64,000 nucleotides of DNA from the NCBI RefSeq assembly GCF_022049065.2, contig NZ_CP095745.1:169973-233972 (forward strand), given 5' to 3'. The stretch is from Niallia sp. Man26 (GTDB lineage: Bacteria; Bacillota; Bacilli; Bacillales; Cytobacillaceae). This document shows, in pieces, positions 52,997-62,176 of this stretch. How positions within the stretch are numbered: position 1 is the stretch's first letter; each line of letters starts with the position of its first letter. The position numbers and the translations under genes were made by a program. The notes under the pieces are model-generated. The model was given only the letters and a program-made list of their open reading frames with translations. It was not told the DNA's origin and made no database searches.

Positions 52997-53605
52997 TTAT
53001 TTTAAAGATTTATTATGTTTCTGATTATTTCTCCCTTTTAATTCTTGAAAAATGTTAGGGTTTTTATACTCATTATTATATTGAGTATTACTTTGATTTG
53101 ATTTGTTTTTTTCTTCTATCATAGCCATTAGTTTTTTAAAATCACTAATAGTTAGTGGCTTTGCTTCTTCTTTTAACTCATATCCTAATTGACCATTAGG
53201 TTCTATTGTTGCTGTTTGAATATCATTAATACTTGAAATACCTTTGGTTCTGATTCTCATCTCTAGTTGATCAACAGTCATGCGTATTTTTTTTAATGTT
53301 TTATAATCTATCTGTCCATTTTCTATAACAACCTTTGATTTTCCTGTAATAAATTTTTCAATAGCATTTACCTTAAGCTGTAGTACTTCTAAAATTAAAA
53401 TAGCAATAATGAAAACTACAGCACCACCAATTGCTTTTATTACACTCTTTTCAACAATTGGCTGAACAATGATTGTACCTAAAGAAATCATAATAATTGT
53501 TTGTGCTAACGTCATTTGTGAAATAGATTTTCTTCCAGATACCCTCAGCAATAGAATTCCAGTAATTATTAATACTGCAGATTTCCAAATAAATGATAAT
53601 TCCAT
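52997..53605 (-). CDS. DUF421 (YetF/YrbG-like) membrane protein
   Basis: The 202-residue protein has three N-terminal membrane helices and the DUF421 signature LLRVSGRKSISQMTLAQTIIMISLG. A cytoplasmic domain follows with VVIENGQIDYKTLKKIRMTVDQLE and IQTATIEPNGQLG. The tail is Asn/Lys-rich. YetF-type proteins occur in spore-germination and spoVA2mob-type operons. AAGGAGAA lies ahead of the ATG. It is 66 bases from the CBO0543 gene on the same strand, so the two are probably co-transcribed. Confidence 0.8.
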   Translation of the reverse strand: MELSFIWKSAVLIITGILLLRVSGRKSISQMTLAQTIIMISLGTIIVQPIVEKSVIKAIGGAVVFIIAILILEVLQLKVNAIEKFITGKSKVVIENGQIDYKTLKKIRMTVDQLEMRIRTKGISSINDIQTATIEPNGQLGYELKEEAKPLTISDFKKLMAMIEEKNKSNQSNTQYNNEYKNPNIFQELKGRNNQKHNKSLK

Positions 53606-53852
53606 TCTGTATTCTCCTTATCACTAATAAAGTCCTCAATATATTGAAAATAAAACCCCTAAATGGTTCATAAATAGAAGATTATTTATATATATCTTTT
53701 TGATATCTAATATAAAGGAGCTTACTCTTTATTATCCCTAAACCCCAAATTTATATACCAATACATCGGGTAGAAGTATCTTCTATGAACGGAGATGAAA
53801 GCTATCGAATGAAAAACAGAAAAAATATATTCTTACATTTTATAAACTCCTT

Positions 53853-54089
53853 TTATATTTGGAACAACATAATGTACAAGGATCCCAATATAAACAAACC
53901 AGCTAGAAGTATCATTAATATTGGAGCAACTTTTTGAATGCTCTTTAGTTCGGACAATCCTATTACTAAAAATAATAAACCAAGAAATAAATACATAAAA
54001 GAATATATAAGTGTACTATCTGTTATTGTTCCCAGAAGAGCTAGTATAGCAGCAAGAAAACCTAAAATAACTTTAAATTTCCCAAACAA
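53853..54089 (-). CDS. DUF3953-like small membrane protein, paralog 2
   Basis: 78 residues, three hydrophobic segments (VILGFLAAILALLGT, FMYLFLGLLFLVIGL, LMILLAGLFILGSLYIML), clearly related to the protein at 47733-47969. TTG start with GGAGGG 7 bases upstream. The upstream leader hairpin and the ATGCTAACAT element are also shared, so gene and regulation were duplicated together. Confidence 0.65.
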   Translation of the reverse strand: MFGKFKVILGFLAAILALLGTITDSTLIYSFMYLFLGLLFLVIGLSELKSIQKVAPILMILLAGLFILGSLYIMLFQI

Positions 54090-54116
54090 CTTAATTCCCT
54101 CCTATACCAAAAGAAA

Positions 54117-54154
54117 CCTATCATCAATAGACAAAAAATGTCCTTGATGACAGG
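54117..54154 (-). promoter_or_regulatory. Conserved 5' leader hairpin of DUF3953 paralog 2
   Basis: CCTATCATCAA and TTGATGACAGG arms enclose a second GACA...TGTC pair. It matches the hairpin at 47997-48034 in position and form but differs in sequence. Confidence 0.5.
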
Positions 54155-54403
54155 TTCCTCCCATTTCAGTTAATTTTATTATTACTATGTTAGCATATAT
54201 TGCTAAAAATTACATATCAAACAACAATATTTTAAATTTAATGGCTTCTTTTATGTTGATATTAAATCTAAATAAATTACTTACGTTTGAATTAAGATCA
54301 AGAAAGAGAATAATCCCATCAGGACTTGAAAAATGATAATTCTAATAATTTTTCAGAGGGTGTCTCTTGGCTTCCTAATATAAGAAATACCAACTTGATC
54401 AAT

Positions 54404-54438
54404 AAAGGCAGAAAAATTTCTAAGAATTTCTGCCTTTA
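54404..54438 (-). terminator. Terminator of the Ger(x)C gene
   Basis: AAAGGCAGAAA and TTTCTGCCTTT arms with AATTTCTTAGAAATT as inner stem and loop. Confidence 0.8.
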
Positions 54439-54502
54439 TATCCCTATCAAAAACATGCCTTGCAATATTCATTTAACTAAGATTTAGATTTAAACTAAAA
54501 GG

Positions 54503-55702
54503 CTAATTTGTAAGGAAACCACCTTTCCTTAATCCACTTCTTTTAATTTCCGAGTTGAAAGAAATATGCATTTTTGCATTAGCATATCCATCATCCCATG
54601 TATCTTTATATTTTTTAAAATTTTTATAATCCTGTTCTCTTAAGAGATCACCAAATCCAAAAATATCTGCATTAAATTGCTCTTTTGTTTTTATTATAAA
54701 GTCTTGTATTTCTCTTTCCATTATTTTATTTATAGATAATTCTAGTTTTTCAAAAGTACTTTTACCTTCTAACTTATTTGCACAAGTTGTACCATCCAAT
54801 ATTCCTTCTGTCTTAATTTTTATATAAAAATGTGGGATACCTTTCACCTCTTTGGCTGTTATTTTCGTACTTGAATGTGTAACTCGATATTCAAACTTTT
54901 TATCTCCTTCTTTAGCTCCGACTTCACAGTTTGCGGTAATAGCTGTATTTTTTATATTATCTTGGACGAAAAGCAAATCCCTTACCTCACGTAATGATGC
55001 ATACCCTACTAGTTTTCCATTTTTGAATGCTCCCAATGAGTTCACTTTAACTTGACTATCAGGGTCTTCACTTTTCAAATTTTCAACATTTCCACCTTTC
55101 TTCGGATCTCCGATTAATTGAACTGCAGGAAGGACTGGAGCCTGTCCTTCTGAATTATAAATACGAGTATAATCGTTCAACTTAATATCAGGTGCTCCTC
55201 CCCAATCTTTCTGCATCGTAGTTAATTGCGAAAATAATTTAAGAGAAGCACTTTTTTTGTACATATTATTTACTTTTAATATTTCTTCTGCTTTTCCTGC
55301 TCTTGCGATAACAATCATAAAGTCATCTCTAATTTGGCGATTCCGATCAAAAAAGTCCATAAAATCTAACATTCCATCTTTAGCAATTTCCTCGCTAATA
55401 ACCAAAACTCTCATATGAGAGTAAATGGGTATGGTCGCATTGACAATATTAAATTTGGAAGCAAGTTCCGCAACTGAATTCCCTTCTAAAGAAGCAATAT
55501 TAGAAGGAGCTAAGCCACTTGCAGTCTGTGGTGTCATCTCTCTTGCTTCTGTTGTTTCAATTGTTAGCTTATATTTAAAAGACTCCCCTTTATCAACTGC
55601 CATCCCAGTAACAATTGAAGTTTTGGATAACTCGGTTCTATCCCAACAACCTGATAAAAGGGGTATAAAACTTAACAGTATAAACCATTTTAACCATTTC
55701 AT
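54503..55702 (-). CDS. Ger(x)C-family spore germination lipoprotein
   Basis: The 399-residue protein starts with a signal peptide and lipobox LLSGCWDRTEL, the hallmark of GerAC-type C subunits of nutrient germinant receptors. The mid-part has IYSHMRVLVISEEIAKDGMLDF and the C-terminal domain HSSTKITAKEVKGIPHFYIKIK..., ending DIFGFGDLLREQDYKNFK. It should lie on the outer face of the spore inner membrane. No A or B subunit gene is next to it; the neighbouring DUF421 and CBO0543 genes often accompany such loci. AGGAGATT lies ahead of the ATG. Confidence 0.85.
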   Translation of the reverse strand: MKWLKWFILLSFIPLLSGCWDRTELSKTSIVTGMAVDKGESFKYKLTIETTEAREMTPQTASGLAPSNIASLEGNSVAELASKFNIVNATIPIYSHMRVLVISEEIAKDGMLDFMDFFDRNRQIRDDFMIVIARAGKAEEILKVNNMYKKSASLKLFSQLTTMQKDWGGAPDIKLNDYTRIYNSEGQAPVLPAVQLIGDPKKGGNVENLKSEDPDSQVKVNSLGAFKNGKLVGYASLREVRDLLFVQDNIKNTAITANCEVGAKEGDKKFEYRVTHSSTKITAKEVKGIPHFYIKIKTEGILDGTTCANKLEGKSTFEKLELSINKIMEREIQDFIIKTKEQFNADIFGFGDLLREQDYKNFKKYKDTWDDGYANAKMHISFNSEIKRSGLRKGGFLTN

Positions 55703-56018
55703 AAAATTAATCTCCTAAAATTGTTGCTTAGCTCCATTTTTTTATCTTGTGACTTATAAGTTAAAATTATCCAAGGAATACAATGAGAAATTATGAATTA
55801 AATGAGTTTTTTCAAACATTAATCCATCTATAAAACAGAAAACAAAATCAAGTGCTCGTCATTTTATTTTTTCTTAGAATATTTTCAGATTAATAAAATT
55901 TTTTAAAAAAATATTTTATTTAACAGCAAGCAAGTTAACGCTAGTAACCATAAGGGCTGATGTCAATTTTGTAATCTCACCCTTTAAAGAAACAACTGCA
56001 AAAGAACAGCAAATTTAT
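55703..56018. other. Intergenic region between divergent genes
   Basis: AT-rich DNA holding the upstream regions of the Ger(x)C gene and the symporter gene. I looked for glycine or lysine riboswitch features and found none. Confidence 0.35.
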
Positions 56019-56047
56019 TTGACAGATATAGTTTTTTTCGAGATAAT
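56019..56047 (+). promoter_or_regulatory. SigA-type promoter of the symporter gene
   Basis: Consensus TTGACA (56019-56024), 17-base spacer, GATAAT (56042-56047), 30 bases ahead of the GTG start. Confidence 0.65.
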
Positions 56048-56077
56048 CGGAAACATAAAATTTTTGGGAGGGGTTGC

Positions 56078-57508
56078 GTGAATATTATTGAAAAGTTTAT
56101 CACCGGTGGAAACACTGTACTTTGGGGGTATGTGCTTATTGCCGTCTTGTTACTATTAGGTGTTTATTTCACCATTGGATCGAGATTTGCACAAGTCAGG
56201 TATCTTAGGGAAATGTTCCGACTATTGAGAGTGAAAGAGAAAGATTCAGAAAACACCAGTAAAAAACAAATATCTTCTCTACAAGCATTTTTCGTAGGGG
56301 CAGGTACTCGAATTGGTACAGGCAATCTTGCAGGAGTAGCTATTGCCTTAGCAATTGGGGGACCTGGAGCAGTATTTTGGATGTGGATGGTTGCCATCCT
56401 TGGGAGTGCAAGTTCATTTGTTGAAAACACATTAGCTCAAATTTATAAAGCAAAAGATAACGGACAATTTAAAGGCGGTCCTGCCTACTATATGAAAAAA
56501 CAGCTAAATAAAAAATGGATGAGTTTCATTTTTGCTGTTATGATGATTCTGTCATATGGTACCACCTTTAATGCTGTTCAAAGTAATACTATAGCAGTTG
56601 CTTTAGAAAATTCTTTTGGTATCAGCCCAGTTATTGCTGGGGTTGCACTAGTAATTCTTACTAGCTTAGTTGTGTTTGGCGGTATAAAAAGAATTGCTGA
56701 TATTTCTTCTATTATTGTCCCTTTTATGGCCTTTGGCTATATTCTACTCGCTGTCTTTGTAGTAATTACAAATATTACAGAGATACCTCATGTTTTATCA
56801 TTAATCTTTAAAAGTGCTTTTGGAATGGAGCAAGTCGTTGGTGGAGGTATAGCTGCAGCTATTATGAACGGGGTAAAAAGAGGACTTTTCTCCAATGGTG
56901 CTGGAATTGGAGGAGATCCAATTGCCGCTGCTACAGCATCTGTCTCTCATCCAGCTAAACAAGGTTTTATTCAAGCTTTAGGTGTATTTTTTGATACTTT
57001 GCTTGTTTGTTCTGCTACAGCTTTTATTATTCTTACCTCAGATGCCTATGGATCAGGACTAACTGGTATTGAATTATCACAAGCAGCAATGGTTGAACAC
57101 TTTGGAACATGGGGTGGCATCTTTTTAGGAATAGCGATTTTTCTATTCGCCTTCACCTCCATTATTGGCTGTTATTATTATGGGGAAGCAAACTTGCCGT
57201 TTATCAGTAAAAGCAAAACCTTTTTAAACTTCTATCGTATACTGGCACTCGGAATGGTTATGTTTGGTGCAGTAGCTAACCTGCAAATCGTTTGGGATTT
57301 AGCGGACCTTACAATGGCAATTATGGCACTAGTTAATCTGACTGCAATCGCTATCCTCGGTCCTATTGCTTTTAAAGCGCTGGACCATTATATGAAACAG
57401 CGTAGACTGGGGAAAGAGCCCGTTTTTTATCGTGATGATATTAAGGGTTTAAAGGGTGTAGAAGCTTGGCCAATTAGAAAGAAAAAAAACATGAATAATG
57501 TGGTTTAA
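56078..57508 (+). CDS. alsT: Alanine/glycine:cation symporter (AgcS/AlsT family)
   Basis: The 476-residue protein has about 10-11 membrane helices and the AgcS motifs: VGAGTRIGTGNLAGVA near residue 72, GPGAVFWMWMVAILGSASSF, KGGPAYYMKK, GVKRGLFSNGAGIGG near residue 270, and GCYYYGE. Family members carry alanine, glycine or glutamine with Na+ or H+. The GTG start has GGGAGGGG 4 bases upstream. It has its own promoter and terminator. Confidence 0.9.
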   Translation: MNIIEKFITGGNTVLWGYVLIAVLLLLGVYFTIGSRFAQVRYLREMFRLLRVKEKDSENTSKKQISSLQAFFVGAGTRIGTGNLAGVAIALAIGGPGAVFWMWMVAILGSASSFVENTLAQIYKAKDNGQFKGGPAYYMKKQLNKKWMSFIFAVMMILSYGTTFNAVQSNTIAVALENSFGISPVIAGVALVILTSLVVFGGIKRIADISSIIVPFMAFGYILLAVFVVITNITEIPHVLSLIFKSAFGMEQVVGGGIAAAIMNGVKRGLFSNGAGIGGDPIAAATASVSHPAKQGFIQALGVFFDTLLVCSATAFIILTSDAYGSGLTGIELSQAAMVEHFGTWGGIFLGIAIFLFAFTSIIGCYYYGEANLPFISKSKTFLNFYRILALGMVMFGAVANLQIVWDLADLTMAIMALVNLTAIAILGPIAFKALDHYMKQRRLGKEPVFYRDDIKGLKGVEAWPIRKKKNMNNVV

Positions 57509-57568
57509 TGCGTTCCATAGAAACAAGTAGTTAGAAAAATCAATTGAATATTCCGGTTATATGCGTAC

Positions 57569-57607
57569 AAAAAATGATCTCTATAAATGATTAGAGATCA
57601 TTTTTTA
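57569..57607 (+). terminator. Terminator of the symporter gene
   Basis: AAAAAATGATCTCTA and TAGAGATCATTTTTT form a long stem with a 7-base loop. Confidence 0.9.
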
Positions 57608-57696
57608 TATCAACGTGGTATTAACAGTTATTTTACTGTGAAAAATACATAATCGGCGTTGGACATACATCAGAATTTTTTTACTAGTAATTGTAC

Positions 57697-58167
57697 TCAT
57701 TCCATTAATCCCCTTTTAAACCAAAAAACAAATTGTTTAACTATATATAGAATAATAATATTGCTAATTACACCTATAAAAAAGTTCCAATTTCTATATT
57801 CAATTAAAGAAATGAAAGTACTAATAGCATATGTAAAAATAGAAATTAAAATGGAAAAAATTATTATTTTTACTATTATAATTCTTTCTCTATTTAAATT
57901 TGATATAGATCGGATAAATAATACTGCAAATGTAGGATAAACAATATAGTGAAGAGTAAAGCTCATTTTTGTTGCTTTACTAAATTCTCTCCCTGGGAAT
58001 TCTAAGAATCCCATCACTAATTGAAAATATTGATATATCCAGGCTATTGTTGATGTAAATAAAAAAGTAACTAGGTACATCCGTATGTTTTTTTGGTGAA
58101 TGAAAATGACTAATATTAGAAATGAAACTAACCAAGAAATACTTAAAATGATTGGTTCAATTTTCAT
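57697..58167 (-). CDS. CBO0543-family membrane protein
   Basis: The 156-residue protein has five predicted membrane helices. The aromatic GFLEFPGREFSKATKMSFTL and LIEYRNWNFF motifs are in the places of the family's conserved W/Y-P segments. It overlaps the end of the next upstream gene by 11 bases, so the two are one operon and probably form a complex. Function unknown. Confidence 0.6.
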   Translation of the reverse strand: MKIEPIILSISWLVSFLILVIFIHQKNIRMYLVTFLFTSTIAWIYQYFQLVMGFLEFPGREFSKATKMSFTLHYIVYPTFAVLFIRSISNLNRERIIIVKIIIFSILISIFTYAISTFISLIEYRNWNFFIGVISNIIILYIVKQFVFWFKRGLME

Positions 58168-58654
58168 GTTCTCTCACCATAATAAGTCCTTTCTTGCACC
58201 ACCTGTAAAACAAATCGTTTATTAATAAAGAAATGATAACTGTTATAAAAGTCCAATACCACTTCCATTCATGATACGTTACTAAGGTCGTGGTTCTTTC
58301 TAATACCACTTCAAACATAGTAAAAAAACCTGAAACCCCTACATAATAAAGAAGAACCAAATACCAATATTTTCTTTTTGGAAAGTATAAGCTAAACATG
58401 ATTGCTACAATTGGAAAGAAGAAGAACTCAAAAGAGAAACTAGTTTTATTATAACTATTTGCATCAGGAAGTAACTGAGTAGGATATTCAATCCAACCCA
58501 TTTCAACTGCAATTAAGCCTGCTGGCCAAGTAATAACCTGAAGAAATAAAAATAATACCCAGGCATCTCTTTTTTTTTCTTTTGGAATGAACTTAATTAA
58601 AACTAACAAGCAAACAATTGAAAATATAACAAGGAACCATCTCTCTAAATTCAA
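58157..58654 (-). CDS. CBO0543-family membrane protein
   Basis: The TTG at 58654 with AAAAGGAG 8 bases upstream gives 165 residues; a start at 58714 would add 20 residues upstream of that site and is less likely. The protein has five membrane helices and the family motifs WPAGLIAVEMGWIEYPTQLL, SFSFEFFFFPIVAIMFSLYF and YHEWKWYWTFIT. It precedes and overlaps the related gene at 57697. Function unknown. Confidence 0.7.
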   Translation of the reverse strand: MNLERWFLVIFSIVCLLVLIKFIPKEKKRDAWVLFLFLQVITWPAGLIAVEMGWIEYPTQLLPDANSYNKTSFSFEFFFFPIVAIMFSLYFPKRKYWYLVLLYYVGVSGFFTMFEVVLERTTTLVTYHEWKWYWTFITVIISLLINDLFYRWCKKGLIMVREHEN

Positions 58655-59058
58655 CGTTCTATCTCCTTTTATCAAAATTAAAATACATATATTTAGTATG
58701 GATGTTAATAGCAAGATATAGTCACTATTTGCTATATTCGCTTATGCTTTTGGTAACCTATCTATGAAAGGAGAACTGATAATGATGTATAAGGGAAGGA
58801 AGTTTCGAACCTTTTCTTATTAATATTGCATTTGCATACATATCTTATTGGGCACCAGATTATTCATAACCATTAAAAAGTAAACAGCAAACAAATAATT
58901 TTGTTTAAAACATAATTCATCTCATTAGAAAAAACAGTAACTAGGCAATTCCTGAAGGATACGGTTCTTTTAATTAGATAATAAAAGTGAATTGTAGAAT
59001 ATAACAAAAAGGTGTACACTTCATTTGTATATATGCTATTACTATTGGAGGATACATT
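58655..59058. other. Intergenic region between divergent CBO0543 and potassium-channel genes
   Basis: AT-rich DNA. KtrAB genes in Bacillus are often preceded by a c-di-AMP (ydaO) riboswitch; I searched for its conserved blocks by eye and did not find them. Nothing else is supportable. Confidence 0.35.
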
Positions 59059-60417
59059 GTGAGAATAACTAAGCGAGAAAGTAATATGGGGAAATTAATA
59101 AAATTTAATCCGGCACAAATATTATCTATTGGTTTTCTATCACTCATTTTTATTGGTGCGCTTTTGCTTATGTTACCAATTTCAACTAATGATGGTCATG
59201 AACTTTCTTTTCTTGATGCTATCTTTGAAGCAACTTCTGCTGTGTGTGTTACCGGTTTAGTAGTAGTTGATACTGGAACTACCTTTACCATCTTTGGTCA
59301 ATGTGTTCTTTTGTTTTTAATCCAAACTGGCGGTTTGGGGTTTATGACAGTTGGTGTTGTGATTGCCATATTTCTTGGTAAGAACATTGGATTAAAAGGA
59401 AGATTGATGATTCAAGAATCGTTAAATCAGCTTTCACTAGAAGGTATGGTAAGATTAGTAAAGTTTATTCTTCTTTTCACCTTACTATTTGAAGCTATTG
59501 GTGCTTTGTTTTTATCTATTCGATGGTCTGTTGATCTTGGTTTCCCGACTTCTATCTATTATGGTATTTTTCACTCCATCTCTGCATTTAATAATGCAGG
59601 TTTTGATATAATGGGAGATTATCGAAGTATCACTAGTTATGCTGGAGACTTTATTGTAGTTTTTATCCTAACTTCTTTATTACTTATTGGTGGATTAGGC
59701 TACACGGTCATCCTAGATATTTGGCGAAAAAAATTCACGGGAAAACTTACTCTTCATACAAAATTAGTCCTATGGATTTCAGCAATTCTTATTGTTTTTC
59801 CTACTATCCTTATTTTTGTATTAGAATTTAAAAATCCTGGAACGTTAGGATCTTTATCTTTAAAAGACAAAGTTTTAGGTGCTTATTTTCACGCAGTTGT
59901 TCCAAGAACAGCAGGATTTAACAGTTTAAATATGTCTGAATTATCACTAAGCACTCAGTTTGTTACAATGGTTTTGATGTTCATTGGTGGAGGATCAGGT
60001 GGTACAGCTGGTGGAATTAAAGTGACAACATTTCTTATAATCCTTCTAGCTATTTGGAACCTAATTCGAGGGAATGATGATATAAATATTATGGAAAGAC
60101 GCATTTCTAAGGATTTAGTTTACCGATCATTTGCCATAACAGTTTATTCTATAGGGATCGTGTCCATTATTTCCTTTATTTTAACCATTACAGAGGATGC
60201 CCCATTAAATGTCATTTTATTTGAAGTTATCTCGGCTTTTGCAACGGTGGGTATGTCCTTGGGCTTAACGCCTGATTTAAGTCCGGTAGGAAAAATTGCT
60301 ATTTCACTACTTATGTTCATTGGACGGGTCGGACCATTGACAATAGCATTCGCATTAGCCAAAAAACAAAACAAATTACCTTATAAATACGCAGAAGAAA
60401 AGATAATGATTGGTTGA
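59059..60417 (+). CDS. ktrB: TrkH/KtrB-family potassium channel subunit
   Basis: The 452-residue protein has four M1-P-M2 repeats with the selectivity-filter glycines in TSAVCVTGLVV, FNNAGFDIMG, VPRTAGFNSL and FATVGMSLGL. It lacks the N-terminal extension of TrkH. This is the KtrB or KtrD type, which works with a RCK-domain KtrA/C protein; no such gene is nearby, as is usual for ktrCD. GTG start with GGAGG 7 bases upstream. A terminator follows. Confidence 0.9.
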   Translation: MRITKRESNMGKLIKFNPAQILSIGFLSLIFIGALLLMLPISTNDGHELSFLDAIFEATSAVCVTGLVVVDTGTTFTIFGQCVLLFLIQTGGLGFMTVGVVIAIFLGKNIGLKGRLMIQESLNQLSLEGMVRLVKFILLFTLLFEAIGALFLSIRWSVDLGFPTSIYYGIFHSISAFNNAGFDIMGDYRSITSYAGDFIVVFILTSLLLIGGLGYTVILDIWRKKFTGKLTLHTKLVLWISAILIVFPTILIFVLEFKNPGTLGSLSLKDKVLGAYFHAVVPRTAGFNSLNMSELSLSTQFVTMVLMFIGGGSGGTAGGIKVTTFLIILLAIWNLIRGNDDINIMERRISKDLVYRSFAITVYSIGIVSIISFILTITEDAPLNVILFEVISAFATVGMSLGLTPDLSPVGKIAISLLMFIGRVGPLTIAFALAKKQNKLPYKYAEEKIMIG

Positions 60418-60440
60418 TTTTCATAGTACGCTTTTAGCAT

Positions 60441-60466
60441 ACTCCTCCTATTCGGAGGAGTTTTTA
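60441..60466 (+). terminator. Terminator of the potassium-channel gene
   Basis: ACTCCTCC and GGAGGAGT arms with a 5-base loop, followed by TTTTTAT. Confidence 0.85.
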
Positions 60467-60508
60467 TCTACTTTGTGAATAAATGTACTTACACTATCCT
60501 CCCTCAAT

Positions 60509-60802
60509 AAACAAATACTTATCTCTTAAATACGCAGTTTTTCTCCATATGGCTATCTAACTTGTTTAACTCTATAGATTTGGTTAGTGTGAGAAGATCA
60601 TAAATAAGCAGTTTACAAAGAAAATGAGCGCAAGAAACTAACCAACCTTCGGTTCATGTCAAAAAGTTGGTTAAATAGGTATGTACACACCAATGGATGT
60701 CTACATCTCTTATGGGGGTCTACCCTCCCAAGTCTCACAGAGTCTACGCTCCTACATTCCATCGTTCAACCTTTCCATTAGGTAGATGTCGGTCATGCTG
60801 CC
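60509..60802 (-). repeat. 294-bp repeat, copy 2 (solo IS110 downstream region)
   Basis: Reverse complement of 31650-31943 with scattered changes over the same 294 bases. No transposase sequence accompanies it. On its minus-strand 5' side, at 60826-60845, lies GGAGTATTCCTGTATTAA, a decayed interspersed-repeat block. This looks like an IS110 element reduced to its non-coding end. Confidence 0.8.
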
Positions 60803-61380
60803 CCAATTGTTAATTAAGAATCTTATTTTAATACAGGAATACTCCCCCCGCCTTGCTCATCTTCATAAATTTAAATTAGACCTTTTTAGCATTATTTAAG
60901 TTATACTAAATAAAGTAGAAACGAAAAAACTCCTAAGTAGGTCTTACTGCTAATATAATTATGTATATTATTTCAGGTAATAATGTTATATTCAATCTAG
61001 GGCAAAGGTCTCCCAAGAACTTTCCTAAACATCTTCTCTGTTTTCTCGAGGGGATGTTTTCTGAAAAAAATTTCATTTAAATCTTGGTATAGTTTAATTA
61101 AAGAAATTTAATCTAATTCAACTACTTTACCTTTTTTTAACAGTGAATTAAAGAGTGAATAATAGAACAATATTTCTTTGATATAGTTCGCAATTTAATT
61201 TCTCTCCAACTCCCTCAGATTGATACGGATATCTCTCGAATGCTCACTTATTCGCAGGATTTCATAACCCTTTTAATCGGATAATATACGATGTTAATGA
61301 GTTCAGATTATTTTTGGCTTCGTGAAGGCATGGATAAATAAAGGAGGTAGCTAACACTCCATATTTTACCATATAATACA
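60803..61380. other. Stretch without a supportable gene
   Basis: Apart from the repeat remnant near 60830 I see only short broken frames. GGTTTATCCGATT-like fragments do not form a known RNA. Confidence 0.3.
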
Positions 61381-61880
61381 CTTCTCCGCCGCCCTGGAGG
61401 CTTTCCCTCCCATGTCTCAACGGGTCAATTGCCCTCTCATTCCTTCGTTATGCCTATCCAAGGGGTGGAGGCCAGTTATGCTATCCTGATGGGTCATAAT
61501 GCCCTTTAGTTGAAGAAACCTGGTACTCCGTACATATTTGAAATCCTACGAATAAGACAACACTTGATGGTTATATGTTCTCTTCTAGAACCCTATAATT
61601 AATTAAGCAACCAAATCTAAATATGGTTGAACCTTCTTGGCACAATATGCTTCGTTATTACGTGCTATTCCTACAAATACCCTTGCCAATTTACCGACTA
61701 ATTTCATAATGGATTTCATCTTTTTCATCTTGATTTTGTTTCTCTTGCATTTTAAAATTCATAGTAGGGTTCCTCCTAAGGTTGAGTTTTAGAGTGGTTT
61801 CTATACTCATATCTTACTGAGGAGCCCTATTTTTTTCAAAGTTGAAAAATAACGCTCTACAGGAATGCTATCCTGCCGAG
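61381..61880 (-). mobile_element. Internally deleted IS110-family element
   Basis: Minus strand, in order: a repeat block with CAGGATAGCATTCCTGTA (61860-61875 region), a leader with an AGGAGG site, a start codon, the C-terminal end of an IS110 transposase, about 110 non-coding bases, and an RNA-like region at 61381-61490 related to the one at 31650-31760. CAGGATAGCAT occurs at both ends (61865-61875 and 61478-61488). Confidence 0.65.
61609..61764 (-). pseudogene. C-terminal relic of an IS110-family transposase
   Basis: After AGGAGG and an ATG at 61764 the frame shifts within a few codons, then reads KSIMKLVGKLARVFVGIARN and NEAYCAKKVQPYLDLVA to a stop near 61611. This matches the last helices of IS110 transposases in pattern (MQSLIALCNKLIRILFSI in the intact one). 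The RuvC-like domain and most of the Tnp domain are missing. Confidence 0.6.
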
Positions 61881-61956
61881 TTTCTTGCATAAGAGAATAA
61901 TTCTACACAGGTGGGAAAAATTATAAAAGGTTTGATTAAAATTTTTTCCTTTCCAC

Positions 61957-61992
61957 GTTAACCCCTCACTATCCCAGTGGGGGTTTCTTTGC
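61957..61992 (+). terminator. Terminator-like hairpin
   Basis: AACCCCTCACT...AGTGGGGGTT stem followed by TCTTTG; no intact gene precedes it on the plus strand. Confidence 0.5.
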
Positions 61993-62176
61993 TTAATTTA
62001 ATGGTAAAATAATAAGATGGTAACTAAAAATCATGTATAGAACTTTATTGTTAGAAGAAAATAAATATATTCCTTCCAACTATGTCAGCCACCAATTTTT
62101 TTGGAGGAGGTATTTACTCTGCTCATAATTAATAGCTGGTATCGCTGGATACACAAATTTAAAAGGAGTTCTAAGG

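Noticed and set aside
58655..59058. Possible c-di-AMP riboswitch ahead of the potassium channel gene
   Set aside because: Known ktr leaders carry it, but the conserved blocks of that riboswitch could not be found in this region.
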